From Thermoleptolyngbya sichuanensis A183 (GTDB taxonomy: Bacteria; Cyanobacteriota; Cyanobacteriia; Elainellales; Elainellaceae), in contig NZ_CP053661.1 in assembly GCF_013177315.1 (NCBI RefSeq), positions 4,588,001 to 4,652,000 on the forward strand: a DNA stretch of 64,000 nucleotides. The letters are read 5' to 3'. The notes below the pieces were generated by a model. It saw only the letters and a list, made by a program, of their open reading frames with translations, was not told the origin of the DNA and searched no databases. Shown here one piece after another: positions 1-9,238 of the stretch. Numbering within the stretch: position 1 is the first letter of the stretch; each line of letters opens with the position of its first letter. The translations under genes and the position numbers were made by a program.

Positions 1-764
1 GGATGTGCGGTTCTATGTGCAGCTTTGCTCACACCACGCATTACACTACAAGCCTTTGCGCTCTGTTCTTGGGTCAAGCCTGTTAAGGAGCAGATTGCCA
101 ACGGATATAACGCTGAGTTATATAGACCATAAAAACAATTACTTTGGTTTATATTGCCAAAGCGTCCAACCCCCTTGTATTCTGACAATGGGAATTCCGT
201 CGTGCTTTTCCAATCTATTTCTTGTGATGCAAATGCCGAGTTTGTTTGCTCATTTAGAGATTTTTTGGACATCTTGTGATATCGGCTGAATCTAAATTTC
301 AGCACTTTATCTAAGGATTTGAAGCCGTACAGGTTGTTGACTATGGCTAGATCTCCTCAGAGGTTCCTACAGGAAACTCCAGAGTAATTGCTCTATGCCC
401 ATGTTGCACGGTTGTTCTGGTTTGAAGCACGCTGAGGATGATGGTTGCCGGGTTGGCTAACCGCAGCTTGTATAGCTGAGACAAAGCGTTATCGCTTGCG
501 TCATTTCCCACACCTATGGTCGCTTAAGTCCATTCTGCAAGACTGATGGAAGGTTGAAGCAGAGTCGTTATATCTAAAGTCGCTGCTGGCTGTTACTTAG
601 TTGCACATAACTTGTCATAATTAACAGTTGCAGACAGATTGACGGTGTTGGGCTGGTGAATAAGGGTTCTGGACGAGTTTGCTGGCCCAGGCTGCGAGTG
701 GCGATGAATGGCGATCGCAGGTTGTAGTTTTGTTTGAGTACCGTTTTTTGGAAGGGAGAAAACG
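1..764. other. Non-coding region upstream of the ccm operon
   Basis: I find no convincing gene in this stretch: the open frames are short, lack a ribosome binding site and have atypical composition. The last part is the leader of ccmK. A purine-rich Shine-Dalgarno (GGGAGA) sits just before the ccmK ATG. I could not assign a promoter with confidence. Confidence 0.5.
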
Positions 765-1106
765 ATGGCAATTGCAGTTGGAATGGTAGAAACTCTGGGC
801 TTTCCTGCCGTGGTCGAAGCGGCGGACGCAATGGTGAAAGCAGCACGGGTGACGCTAGTTGGCTATGAGAAAATCGGCAGTGGGCGGGTGACCGTGATTG
901 TCCGTGGCGACGTGTCCGAAGTGCAAGCTTCCGTGGCAGCTGGGATTGAAAACGTGAAGCGAGTCAACGGCGGACAAGTGCTGTCCACTCACATTATTGC
1001 TCGTCCTCATGAAAACCTGGAGTACGTGCTGCCGATTCGCTATACCGAAGCCGTTGAAGCCTTCCGGGAAAGCGTCAGCGGGATTCGCCCCGTCAACCGT
1101 CCGTAG
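765..1106 (+). CDS. ccmK: Carboxysome shell hexamer protein CcmK (CcmK1/K2 type)
   Basis: This 113-residue protein is a single-domain bacterial microcompartment (BMC) shell protein. CcmK hexamers tile the flat facets of the beta-carboxysome, and their central pores are thought to pass bicarbonate and RuBP. The sequence shows the near-invariant CcmK stretch [18 protein letters not shown], the pore segment KIGSGRV and the [16 protein letters not shown] end of the fold. The ATG has a GGGAGA site at good spacing. It is the first gene of ccmK-L-M-N-O; many cyanobacteria carry two adjacent ccmK genes, but only one is seen here. The C-terminal tail after EAF ([13 protein letters not shown]) is of the longer, CcmK1-like kind. 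Confidence 0.97.
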   Translation: MAIAVGMVETLGFPAVVEAADAMVKAARVTLVGYEKIGSGRVTVIVRGDVSEVQASVAAGIENVKRVNGGQVLSTHIIARPHENLEYVLPIRYTEAVEAFRESVSGIRPVNRP

Positions 1107-1116
1107 TAGCCGCTAG

Positions 1117-1419
1117 ATGCAGATTGCCAAGGTTTGCGGTACGGTCGTTAGCACTCAAAAAGAGCCTAGCTTGCAGGGGGTCAAGTTTCTGTTGTTGCAG
1201 TTTGTCGATGTGGAGGGAAACCTCTTGGCAGACTATGAGGTGGCAGCAGACAGCGTAGGGGCCGGGCTAGATGAATGGGTCTTGGTCAGTCGAGGCAGTG
1301 CTGCGCGTCAGACCCCTGGCGGAGAGTCTCGTCCCCTGGATGCCCTAGTGATTGGCATTATTGATACCGTGAGCGTGGAGAATCTCATGCTTTATCGCAA
1401 GCGGGATCAAGATCGATGA
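1117..1419 (+). CDS. ccmL: Carboxysome vertex pentamer protein CcmL
   Basis: This 100-residue protein belongs to the CcmL/EutN family, whose pentamers cap the twelve vertices of the icosahedral shell. It starts MQIAKVCGTVVSTQK, has the core LLLQFVDVEGN and the typical GAGLDEWVLVSRGSAAR loop, followed by DALVIGIIDTVSVEN. The length matches the family. It begins 10 bp after the ccmK stop, so the two are almost certainly co-transcribed. A strong stem-loop follows in the gap before ccmM. Confidence 0.97.
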   Translation: MQIAKVCGTVVSTQKEPSLQGVKFLLLQFVDVEGNLLADYEVAADSVGAGLDEWVLVSRGSAARQTPGGESRPLDALVIGIIDTVSVENLMLYRKRDQDR

Positions 1420-1532
1420 TTGTCAATGGTTGTCTAAGAGGGCTGTCCAGCAGTGGTTCCGATTCTAGAGTTCTAAGTTCTAGCGTTCCGATTCTAGAGT
1501 GGTGAGGGCGATCGCCCGTTGAGTGCTGTGGG

Positions 1533-1571
1533 AAACCGAGAGCCTGACCATGTGTTTCAGGCTCTCGGTTT
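1533..1571 (+). terminator. Perfect 15-bp stem-loop between ccmL and ccmM
   Basis: AAACCGAGAGCCTGA (1533-1547) is exactly complementary to TCAGGCTCTCGGTTT (1557-1571) around a 9-nt loop. No long T-tract follows, so it may be a partial terminator, an RNA-processing site or a 3' stabiliser of the ccmKL message rather than a full stop. Upstream, TTCCGATTCTAGAGT occurs twice (about 1457 and 1485). Confidence 0.55.
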
Positions 1572-1723
1572 ACGGCTGATCGGGGTCGATCGGGCTGTGA
1601 GGGTGGTGAAAGGTTTGGATTGACCTTGCTCGATCTGTGTCGGCCGGTTTTGCGGGTTGATCGGCCTGTTAATTTTGCCGGTCACGGTTCGAGTTTTGTT
1701 GCTGGGTCAGGAGAGCTGTGGTC

Positions 1724-3418
1724 ATGGTTGCTCAAAGCTCCGTTGCTGCTACACCCTGGGCAAAGGGGGTAACGCAGCCCAAGATTCATGAGACTGCATA
1801 CGTTCACTCCTTTTCGACAGTGATGGGAGATGTGCAGATTGGTGCAAACGTACTGATCTCACCGGGCGCTTCCATCCGAGCAGAGGAGGGCGCACCCTTT
1901 TATGTCGGTTCGGGCAGCAGCGTTCAGGAGGGGGCGATCGTTCACGGGTTGCCGCAAGGGCGCGTGCTGGGGGATGATCAGCAGCCCTACTCAGTCTGGA
2001 TTGGTCAAGACGCTTCTATTACCCACATGGCGCTGATTCATGGGCCGGCCTATGTGGGCGATCGCTGCTTTATTGGCTTTCGGTCTACGGTGTTCAACGC
2101 CCGCATCGGCGAGGGCTGCATTGTCATGATGCACGCGCTCATCCAGGATGTGGAAATTCCGCCGGGTCGGTATGTTCCCTCTGGGTCGATCATCACCACC
2201 CAGCAGCAGGCCGACCGCTTGCCAGAGGTTCAGTCGGTTGATATCGAGTTTGCTTCCCAAGTCGTTGGTTTCAACGACGCAATGCGGTCTGGTGGGGGGG
2301 GCGCTGGTTCTCCGGCCCGCTCCGAATCAGCCCGCCTTCAGCAGCCGAGCGATCGCGCTGCCGAGTCCTCCTATCGTTCCAGCCAAAATCCTGAGATGCT
2401 GAATACTCAATTAACTCCAGAAGTTGTCGAACAGGTACGCCATTTGCTAGCCCAGGGCTATCGAATTGGCACCGAACATGCGGATACTCGCCGATTCCAA
2501 ACCAGTTCCTGGCATAGCTGTGCGCCCATCCAGTCTTCCCGCGAGGCAGACGTGCTGGCGGCGCTACAAGCCTGTCTGACGGAGCATAGTGGCGAATACG
2601 TGCGGCTGTTTGGCATCGATACTCACTCCAAGCGGCGCGTCGGGGAACTGATCGTGCAGCGACCGGGCGATCGCACCAACGGAAACGGCGCATCGACCAG
2701 TGCTGCCAGCTATTCCAGCCAAAGCTACACTAGCCAAAGCTATAGCAAGCCTGCTGCGTCCTATGGCAGCACAAACCCGTCTGGACTGTCGGCGGAAGTG
2801 GTGGAACATGTTCGTGGGCTGCTGTCTCGCGGCTTGAAAATTGGCACCGAACACGCCGACAAGCGCCGCTTTCAAACGAGTTCCTGGCATACCTGCGCTC
2901 CCATCCTGGCAACCCGCGACTCTGAAGCGATTTCGGCACTGCAAGCCTGTCTGGCAGAGCATTCGGGTGAGTATGTCCGGCTGTTTGGCATTGATCCCAA
3001 GCTCAAGCAGCGGGTTGGAGAACTGATCGTGCAGCGTCCTGGCAATGGGCAAAACGGCAGCGCTCCTGCCCCTAGCTACAGCAGCAGTGGCTTATCCTAT
3101 CAGCAGCCCGCCGCCAGCAGCTTCAACGCAGGCCATAGCTCTGCTACTTCGAGCCAGCGCCTCAGCCCCGAAGTCGTCGATCAGGTTCGCCACCTGCTGG
3201 CTCAGGGCTACAAGGTTGCCGTAGAACACGCCGACAAACGCCGCTTCCAGACTGGCTCTTGGGAAAGCTGCTCGCCGATCGAGTCGGGTCGCGAATCGGA
3301 TGTGCTGGCAGCTTTGGAGCGCTGCTTGGGAGATAACCAAGGGCAGTATGTCCGGGTTTATGGAGTCGATACTCAGTCCAAGCGGCGGGTTGCAGAGACG
3401 ATCATTCAGCGTCCATAG
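1724..3418 (+). CDS. ccmM: Carboxysome assembly protein CcmM (gamma-CA domain plus three SSU-like modules)
   Basis: CcmM condenses Rubisco into the carboxysome core and links it to CcmN and the shell. Counting from the upstream in-frame GTG at 1718, residues about 20-190 form a left-handed beta-helix gamma-carbonic-anhydrase domain with the three zinc histidines in place (H76, H103, H108). A serine/glycine-rich linker follows, then three Rubisco-small-subunit-like modules at about 232-315, 355-437 and 481-566, each with the EHADxRRFQTxSW core and a pair of cysteines. Both starts are possible: AGGAGAG at 1709-1715 is 4 nt from GTG 1718 and 10 nt from ATG 1724. Families often have three to five modules; an internal start may give a short form (M35-like), but none was chosen here. 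Confidence 0.96.
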   Translation: MVAQSSVAATPWAKGVTQPKIHETAYVHSFSTVMGDVQIGANVLISPGASIRAEEGAPFYVGSGSSVQEGAIVHGLPQGRVLGDDQQPYSVWIGQDASITHMALIHGPAYVGDRCFIGFRSTVFNARIGEGCIVMMHALIQDVEIPPGRYVPSGSIITTQQQADRLPEVQSVDIEFASQVVGFNDAMRSGGGGAGSPARSESARLQQPSDRAAESSYRSSQNPEMLNTQLTPEVVEQVRHLLAQGYRIGTEHADTRRFQTSSWHSCAPIQSSREADVLAALQACLTEHSGEYVRLFGIDTHSKRRVGELIVQRPGDRTNGNGASTSAASYSSQSYTSQSYSKPAASYGSTNPSGLSAEVVEHVRGLLSRGLKIGTEHADKRRFQTSSWHTCAPILATRDSEAISALQACLAEHSGEYVRLFGIDPKLKQRVGELIVQRPGNGQNGSAPAPSYSSSGLSYQQPAASSFNAGHSSATSSQRLSPEVVDQVRHLLAQGYKVAVEHADKRRFQTGSWESCSPIESGRESDVLAALERCLGDNQGQYVRVYGVDTQSKRRVAETIIQRP

Positions 3419-3528
3419 ACCCTCTAGCCATTTTGTGTAGCTGCCGTGTAGCTGCTCTATGGCGTTGCGGCTCGTTGATCGGGTGGGGTCAGGTTTAACG
3501 ACAGATTGGTTTATACACCTTTAGGGCA

Positions 3529-4170
3529 ATGCAGAGGTCATCGCTATCGTCAGTTGAGGGCAGCCCTGGGCTGACAAGTGGCGATGTGGTGATTGAACCC
3601 GGTGCGGCGATCGCCCCTGGGGTTTTGCTCCAGACTGATCCTGGCAGTCAGATTACGATTCGGGCAGGGGTTAGCGTTGCGGCGGGGGCTATCTTGCACG
3701 CCCACGGCGGCCCGCTGACGATCGAGGCAGGCGCGACGATCGGTTCGCGGGTGCTAATCATTGGGGCGGGACACATCGGCGCGACAGCTTGCATCGGTGC
3801 TGAGGCGACGATTCTGAATCCGGCGATCGCCCCCGGCGAAATAGTGCCACCCAGGGCATTGCTGGGAGACACGAGCCGTCGGGTTGACCTGGATACTCCA
3901 CTCGCCTCCGCGATGCCAGACTTCAGCGGTGCGGTTCCATCTATACTTCCATCCATACCGCTGTCTACTCCACCCTCCACGTCTGCTGCTGGGCCCGGGC
4001 CCGATGCGCTGAGTGAGCATCGCTCTGTGGGCGGACTCTCGACCACTGCGCCGATTAGTCTGTCCACACCCCCGGTCTACGGACGGGAGGCACTTCAGCA
4101 GCTTCTAGCAACCATGTTTCCCTATCGGCAAGCGGAGACAGATGGCGCTTCGCCGCCTGATGCTGGCTGA
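3529..4170 (+). CDS. ccmN: Carboxysome core-shell adaptor CcmN
   Basis: This 213-residue protein has an N-terminal left-handed beta-helix built of hexapeptide repeats (residues about 18-115, e.g. VIEPGAAIAPGVLL, LTIEAGATIGSRVL). A low-complexity Pro/Ser/Thr linker follows (about 125-185). Near the C-terminus is a short amphipathic helix, YGREALQQLLATMFPYRQ, the expected encapsulation peptide. In the family the beta-helix binds CcmM and the peptide recruits CcmK and the shell. It lies 110 bp after ccmM in the same orientation. Its position and architecture make the call secure despite low overall conservation in this family. Confidence 0.93.
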   Translation: MQRSSLSSVEGSPGLTSGDVVIEPGAAIAPGVLLQTDPGSQITIRAGVSVAAGAILHAHGGPLTIEAGATIGSRVLIIGAGHIGATACIGAEATILNPAIAPGEIVPPRALLGDTSRRVDLDTPLASAMPDFSGAVPSILPSIPLSTPPSTSAAGPGPDALSEHRSVGGLSTTAPISLSTPPVYGREALQQLLATMFPYRQAETDGASPPDAG

Positions 4171-4338
4171 ATCATTTGGTTTAATGTTGTACAGAATTGT
4201 GCAGAAATATTGTGCAGAAATCATGCAGAAATCGCGCCAGTGTCTAGCGCAAGTTGGGCAGTGCGAGCCAAAAGACCGCCAAGCCGAGGGCGTAGTGTTA
4301 AGCTGAGAAGGCGATCGCCAATCTGAGCATCAAACCCT
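4171..4338. repeat. ccmN-ccmO spacer with short GTGCAGAAAT repeats
   Basis: The first part of the spacer (about 4187-4233) holds four imperfect copies of a TGTRCAGAAAT-like word in tandem. Nothing gene-like is seen, and ccmO starts at 4339 with only a weak ribosome binding site. Confidence 0.5.
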
Positions 4339-5238
4339 ATGGACGCATCCGGCAAACTTCAGGTTGGAACGACCCCGCCCCGGCGAGACTTTGGAGACAG
4401 CGCTTTGGGGTTAGTTTGCACGCGCAGCTTTCCCGCCATTGTGGGCACGGCTGACATGATGCTGAAGTCCTCCGGCGTGACGCTGATTGGCTATGAAAAA
4501 ACAGGCAGCGGCTATTGCACTGCCGTCGTGCGGGGCGGCATTTCCGATGTCCGCATTGCTGTGGATGTGGGTGAAGAAACGGCGCGACGGTTCGACCAGT
4601 TTATTTCTAAAACCATTATTGCTCGCCCCTCGCCCAACCTCGAAGCCGTGCTACCCATCGGCAGTCGGCTGGCAAAGTTTCTCTCCGACCGGGGCTATAG
4701 CCGCCTCAGCAAGCAGGCCGTAGGGCTTCTGGAAACACGCGGCTATCCGGCGATGGTCGGCGCAGCCGATGCCATGCTGAAGGCGGCCGAGGTGCAGCTT
4801 GCGGCGTGCGAAACGATTGGCGACGGGCTGTGTACTGCAATTATTCGCGGGCGTGTGGCGGATGTGGCAATGGCCGTAGAAGCCGGGATGCACGAAGCCG
4901 AGCGGATTGGTGAACTGCACGCTGTGATGGTGATTCCGCGCCCGCTAGATGATTTGGAAGAAACCCTTCCTCTGGCTAGCTACTGGATCGAGAGGCCGCA
5001 GCCGATCGCCCTGCCGCTTGATCTAAAAGCGCCGCAGAAGGAGTTGGCGGCACCAGAACAGCCCGAAGTTGAAGTGCAAAAGATAACCGTACAAAAGACC
5101 ATCGAGTCGGCGGAGCCGCTGGAACCCGAAGCGCGATCGCCCCACGCTGCTCCCCCTCTTGCCGAACCGATTCCCCTGCCAGAGCTAGCCCCCCTGGCTG
5201 ATCAGCGTCCCAAGCGCCTGGAAAATCCTGAAGAATAA
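4339..5238 (+). CDS. ccmO: Tandem-BMC carboxysome shell protein CcmO
   Basis: CcmO is a shell protein with two fused BMC domains that forms pseudohexamers in beta-carboxysomes. Here BMC1 spans about residues 22-107 (FPAIVGTADMMLKSSGV, then IIARPSPNLEAVLP) and BMC2 about 127-212 (YPAMVGAADAMLKAAEV, then VIPRPLDDLEETLP). The remaining 87 residues form a Pro/Glu/Ala-rich tail without an obvious fold, longer than I expect for the family. Two BMC domains of CcmK type, rather than the different fold of CcmP, support CcmO. The gene closes the ccmK-L-M-N-O order seen in other beta-cyanobacteria; rbcLS is not in the window. Confidence 0.93.
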   Translation: MDASGKLQVGTTPPRRDFGDSALGLVCTRSFPAIVGTADMMLKSSGVTLIGYEKTGSGYCTAVVRGGISDVRIAVDVGEETARRFDQFISKTIIARPSPNLEAVLPIGSRLAKFLSDRGYSRLSKQAVGLLETRGYPAMVGAADAMLKAAEVQLAACETIGDGLCTAIIRGRVADVAMAVEAGMHEAERIGELHAVMVIPRPLDDLEETLPLASYWIERPQPIALPLDLKAPQKELAAPEQPEVEVQKITVQKTIESAEPLEPEARSPHAAPPLAEPIPLPELAPLADQRPKRLENPEE

Positions 5239-5293
5239 TCAAATCAGAATCATCTGACTTTCCCCAGTTCTAAACTCGCTCTCACCTTTCAAC

Positions 5294-5917
5294 ATGCCTC
5301 CAGTTCTGGATTTGCCCACCCTGGCCCGGTGGCTTGCGGGCGAGTTTGACAATCGCGCCCAGTCGCTTGACCAGCCGGCCTGGTTTGTTCACCTGCGGCT
5401 ATGGCACCGCCCCCTGCCCATTCGGATAAATGGATGCCTTGCGCTGTTTGCGGAACAGGCCAACGCGCTGTATTTGCAAAACCCCTACCGACAGCGGGTG
5501 CTGGTCTTGCAGGAGAATGACGACGGGAACACCGATGCGGGCGGTGGGGACGACGGCAAGCCTGCTGTGCAATATACCGTGCAATACTGGGCCTTTCGCC
5601 AGCCGGATCGGTTTCGGGGCGCGGGCGCACGACCGGAGCTACTGTCTGACTTAGCGCTAGACGACTTGCAGCCCCTACCGGGCTGTCGGCTGCGGCTGCG
5701 GCCTCAGGGAGACGGGGTGGCCGCAGAACCCATCGAGGGCGATCGCTGCTGTTTTCAATACAATGGCGAAACGCGCCAGGTTGTGCTGGGGTTTGAAGCC
5801 AGCCCAGGCCGCTTTCGCAGCTACGACAAAGGCGTTGACCCAGACACCGGCCAGGCGCTTTGGGGAGCGCTGATGGGCCCTTACGAATTCACCAAACAGG
5901 TGGACTATCCCCTCTGA
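5294..5917 (+). CDS. CpcT/CpeT-family phycobilin:biliprotein lyase
   Basis: This 207-residue protein matches the CpcT/CpeT lyases, which attach phycocyanobilin to the beta-155-type cysteine of phycobiliproteins. Family features include LARWLAGEFDNRAQSLDQP at the N-terminus, NALYLQNPYRQRVL in the middle and the late motif CCFQYNGETRQVVLGFEAS followed by SYDKGVDP. The fold is a lipocalin-like beta-barrel, consistent with the length. It lies 55 bp after ccmO but belongs to antenna assembly, so the linkage may be only positional. Whether it is CpcT (phycocyanin) or another paralogue cannot be decided without phycobiliprotein context. Confidence 0.85.
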   Translation: MPPVLDLPTLARWLAGEFDNRAQSLDQPAWFVHLRLWHRPLPIRINGCLALFAEQANALYLQNPYRQRVLVLQENDDGNTDAGGGDDGKPAVQYTVQYWAFRQPDRFRGAGARPELLSDLALDDLQPLPGCRLRLRPQGDGVAAEPIEGDRCCFQYNGETRQVVLGFEASPGRFRSYDKGVDPDTGQALWGALMGPYEFTKQVDYPL

Positions 5918-6367
5918 AACGCCAGCAGGAGTGCCAAGATCGCCTACCAGGGATGACCCAAACCCCTGCAAAAGAAACATCGTCAATCTTCCCAATGCGA
6001 TCGCTGAGGGCTTTCGGCTTTTGCCGCCGAGGAGTGACTTCACCCAATCAGAGGATTGTGGAGCGTCTGAAAACAAGGGTTCCTAATTGATTCTCTATAG
6101 ACCCATAGAAGAAATGAATATTGCCGCCTGCATCCGGGATTTTGAGATGCAAGACTGAAGGGATGAGCTAGGATGTGTTTCGACAGATAAGTTGCTGGCT
6201 GAGTTTGAGTTGATCTGTTACCCAAGTGCGGCCGATTGAGCATCGGCTGATTGAATTGAACCGCTGGGTGCGGCTGTGGCTCCGCGCTGCTAGACTCCAC
6301 GCTGCTGAGGGAGCGCTCTGCGAGGTCAGGATAACTTTTACCCTAGAGGAAATTTAACAAGTTAATT
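5918..6367. other. Non-coding region, about 450 bp
   Basis: I see no gene with a plausible start or family signature. The frames open here are unsupported. The last 60 bp are AT-rich and serve as the leader of the DUF4327 gene (AGAGGAAATT before ATG 6368). Confidence 0.4.
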
Positions 6368-6598
6368 ATGGTGAATCGTGTTGTTAGCCCGGATTTGCAT
6401 CCGATGGTGAAATTTCAGCGTCAGGTGAAATCGCTCGTAGATTCAGATATTCTGAAGCCGAGCGATCGCCTTTGGAAGATTGCGCTGCTCTATGGCGACG
6501 AGTGGGCCTACTGGAAGCGCGAACTGGAGGACTTCGACTTTTCCATGCGAGATCCCGTAGCCGACTTGCTTGCTGTAGAGTCCTGGGACGAAGATTAA
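6368..6598 (+). CDS. DUF4327-family small protein
   Basis: This 76-residue protein fits the cyanobacterial DUF4327 family: a short N-terminus, then the spacing LV-x-I-x-LWKIA-x-EWxxW-x-ELExxDF-x-MRDxVxDLL-x-WDED. The family has no established function. It is acidic at the C-terminus and has no signal peptide or membrane segment. A purine-rich AGAGGAAAT lies a few bases upstream of the ATG. It converges on the phosphatase gene on the other strand, 22 bp away. Confidence 0.78.
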   Translation: MVNRVVSPDLHPMVKFQRQVKSLVDSDILKPSDRLWKIALLYGDEWAYWKRELEDFDFSMRDPVADLLAVESWDED

Positions 6599-6620
6599 TG
6601 AGCAATTAGGTTGCGATCGC

Positions 6621-9044
6621 CTATCCGCGCTTCATCAGGTCTAGATTTGGACGCACGCGGGCATGGATGGCGATCGCCGTGATGTTGTCATGGCCATTAT
6701 GCTGATTTGCCAGGTCGATGAGCATGTTCACACCGTTATCTAGGCTCACCTGCCCGTCGAGCATTGGGTCGAGGTGGCTCTCGACATGGGTTTCCAGCAG
6801 GTCATTATCGGTCAGCCCGTCGGAACACAGCAGCAGCAGCAAATCCTCAGTCAGTTCGACAAACTGCACATCGGGATTGACGAAATGCTCGTCTCGCGGG
6901 CCGAGGGCTTGGGTTAGCTGGTAGGCATCGGGGCGACCGTAGGCGATCGCAGGCTCCACACCCCGCTGAATCTCTCGCTGCCCCACCTCATGATCTACCG
7001 TCAGCTGCTCCAGCCCACGACGGCGACTGTAGCGATAGAGGCGGCTGTCTCCCACATGGGCGATCGCCGCTTCGGTGTCCTGGATGAGCGCCAGGACTAA
7101 AGTTGTACCCATGCGACCGCTGCCCGAACTGGCATTTTCCTGGTTCAGCGTGTAAATCGCCTTGTTTGCCAGCAAAATGCCATCTCGAATGGTTGCCTCG
7201 CTGGGCAGTCCATCCTTCCAGTGATCTTGAAAATACTGCTGGAGCGTACTGGCAGCCAGGGCGCTGGCCACCTCGCCACTGGCGTGGCCACCCATGCCAT
7301 CGCAGAGAATGTATAGCCCTTTCGCCTTGAGCGATCGCCCGTTCTGGCTTTCCAGCTTTTTCACGTCCACCTGGATGGCGTAATAGTCTTCGTTGTGTTC
7401 TCGCTGGCGGCCAATGTCGCTCCGTCCTGCATCTTCCAGCCCAATCAGCTTCATCGGCAGCACCACCGTTGGCAGGTCGTCGCCTTCGGTCTCGCTGTCT
7501 TCGTCGGGACTGCCCAACTCTAGGCGGGTGGGGCTGGACGACACGCTGATATCTGCCATCCGCGACACCGTGGGAAAAAGAATCTCCGTTGTTTCCGATT
7601 CAGCCGAATCAGACATCGGCAAGGCTTCTGAGTTGGTCGCCGGGGCCGGCGCAGGGTTGGCAGCAGCAGATTCTGCGGTGATGGGTTCCGCTTCCATTGC
7701 GGCAGGTTCTGCGGCGGGTTCCGACGCGACGAGTTCTGCGGTGATGGGTTCGTCTGTAACTGGTTCGCCCGTAATCAGTTCGGACGGGATTCGCTCACCG
7801 GTGATGGGTTCGTCTGTGGCTGACTTCGGAGGGGCTGTGTCAAGGAGGCTGGCGGTAACCCCACCGAGCAATACCGCTGTCGGATCGAGGGGGCGATTGG
7901 GATGATTGGCAGATGCAGCGTCGGCCGGCGCGGTGTCCTTTGCGGAAAGCGCAGGGGGAAGCACGATCGTATCTTCTGCCTGTATATCATCTGCTTGCAA
8001 ATCAGGTGCTTGCAAATCAGGGGCCGTTTCGTCAGCCGCTTCAGGCTTATCGAGGGCGATCGCCTCTGTAGTCGCATCGAGGGCGATCGCCCCTGCATCA
8101 GGCAATTCCTGCTCTCCCTGCAACAGATCCGCAATCATGCTGAGGCAGTGCTGCAACACATCCACTGTGGCGATTGTGCCCAGTTCCAAATCCTGACAGA
8201 CCTGCACCAGGGGATTCAGATTTTCGTGGCTGGGCTGTTGCTGCAACAGGAGTTTCCAAACGCGGCCCAGGTCGCGGAGCTGGGGGGACGCGTCGGGTTT
8301 ATCCTGATAAAGCCGCTGAAGATAGAGCAACTGATCTTCATCGACCTTCAGGTTATTGAGTTCTAGCAAGCTCTGGGCATAGCCCACGGGTTGCAGTGCG
8401 TTCCACAGTTCCGTCATCTGGTGGAGCAGGTGGAGAATCTGGAACAGAGGCAGCACCTCCGACGCGCCCAGTTCTGCCAAGGAAGGTAGGCTGCTCCGGT
8501 CTTCCAGTAGCACCACAATTTGCCCATCCTTCTCCCAGGCATCGTGAATATGGGGCAGAGACGGATAAAGCTGCTGTTGCAAATCCAGATAAGTCTGGGC
8601 GATCGCCGGAATGGTGTTCTTGCTGCTCTGGGCGATCGCTTCATCACTCCGTGCTAGCCCCGCATCAGGTGCATCGGGGTTCTGGCTATAGAGCATCTCT
8701 AGCGGCGACAGGCGAAACGGCTGGCAGTCCAGTACGCGCACCTCAGCCCCCACCAAAGAGAGCGAAGTTGCAGACAGCGCCTCCAGCAGCCGATAGCGAT
8801 GTTGCAGATCCAGGTAGGGCAGGGCGGGCAACACGAGCGGCCAGCCGACGGCTGCATCAACGGCGGCAATAATGGCTCGCCAGGACGTTCCCGCCGTTGC
8901 GCCGCAGGTCGGGCAAAGTTCCACATCAAAGGGCACCGACGACCCGCAGGCAGGGCAGGCGATTTCCTGGAGGGAAGCCCCACACTGCTGACAAAACTTG
9001 TTACTGTCGGGATTCTCGAATTCGCACTGAGGACAAACAAGCAT
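6621..9044 (-). CDS. Zinc-ribbon / PP2C-type Ser/Thr phosphatase
   Basis: An 807-residue multidomain protein. Residues 1-50 carry two CxxC zinc-ribbon pairs (CPQC...CQQC, CPAC...CPTC). Residues about 55-310 form a region without catalytic motifs, possibly a degenerate kinase-like fold. An Ala/Glu/Thr-rich low-complexity linker runs to about 535. Residues about 540-800 are a full PP2C domain with the metal-binding aspartates in REHNEDYY, ILCDGMGGHASGE, LLCSDGLTDND and GHDNITAI. PP2C enzymes remove phosphate from Ser/Thr in a Mn/Mg-dependent way. The ATG has AAGGAAG upstream. The combination of zinc ribbons and PP2C is found in cyanobacteria; the substrate is unknown. Confidence 0.9.
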   Translation of the reverse strand: MLVCPQCEFENPDSNKFCQQCGASLQEIACPACGSSVPFDVELCPTCGATAGTSWRAIIAAVDAAVGWPLVLPALPYLDLQHRYRLLEALSATSLSLVGAEVRVLDCQPFRLSPLEMLYSQNPDAPDAGLARSDEAIAQSSKNTIPAIAQTYLDLQQQLYPSLPHIHDAWEKDGQIVVLLEDRSSLPSLAELGASEVLPLFQILHLLHQMTELWNALQPVGYAQSLLELNNLKVDEDQLLYLQRLYQDKPDASPQLRDLGRVWKLLLQQQPSHENLNPLVQVCQDLELGTIATVDVLQHCLSMIADLLQGEQELPDAGAIALDATTEAIALDKPEAADETAPDLQAPDLQADDIQAEDTIVLPPALSAKDTAPADAASANHPNRPLDPTAVLLGGVTASLLDTAPPKSATDEPITGERIPSELITGEPVTDEPITAELVASEPAAEPAAMEAEPITAESAAANPAPAPATNSEALPMSDSAESETTEILFPTVSRMADISVSSSPTRLELGSPDEDSETEGDDLPTVVLPMKLIGLEDAGRSDIGRQREHNEDYYAIQVDVKKLESQNGRSLKAKGLYILCDGMGGHASGEVASALAASTLQQYFQDHWKDGLPSEATIRDGILLANKAIYTLNQENASSGSGRMGTTLVLALIQDTEAAIAHVGDSRLYRYSRRRGLEQLTVDHEVGQREIQRGVEPAIAYGRPDAYQLTQALGPRDEHFVNPDVQFVELTEDLLLLLCSDGLTDNDLLETHVESHLDPMLDGQVSLDNGVNMLIDLANQHNGHDNITAIAIHARVRPNLDLMKRG

Positions 9045-9238
9045 GGGGGAACTTCCTTCACTCCCGTAGGCGGCAAGCCGGACTGGGAACTCTACTGAAT
9101 AGCTCTTGAATCACTCTACTGAATCACTCTGCTGCCGTTGAAGCTGGCTTTGGCGACCTGACTCGGCTTTCGTGACCTGACGAATCGGCCGCTTGACTAA
9201 AAGGTTACACGATCCATTCTCGACCCGCACCCCCAACT

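Noticed and set aside
5-289. 94-codon open frame at the left edge
   Set aside because: Atypical amino-acid composition, no ribosome binding site and no family signal; the region looks non-coding.
7393-8872. Long open frames opposite the PP2C gene
   Set aside because: They mirror the low-complexity coding sequence on the minus strand (Ala/Ser/Gly-rich) and have no independent signals.
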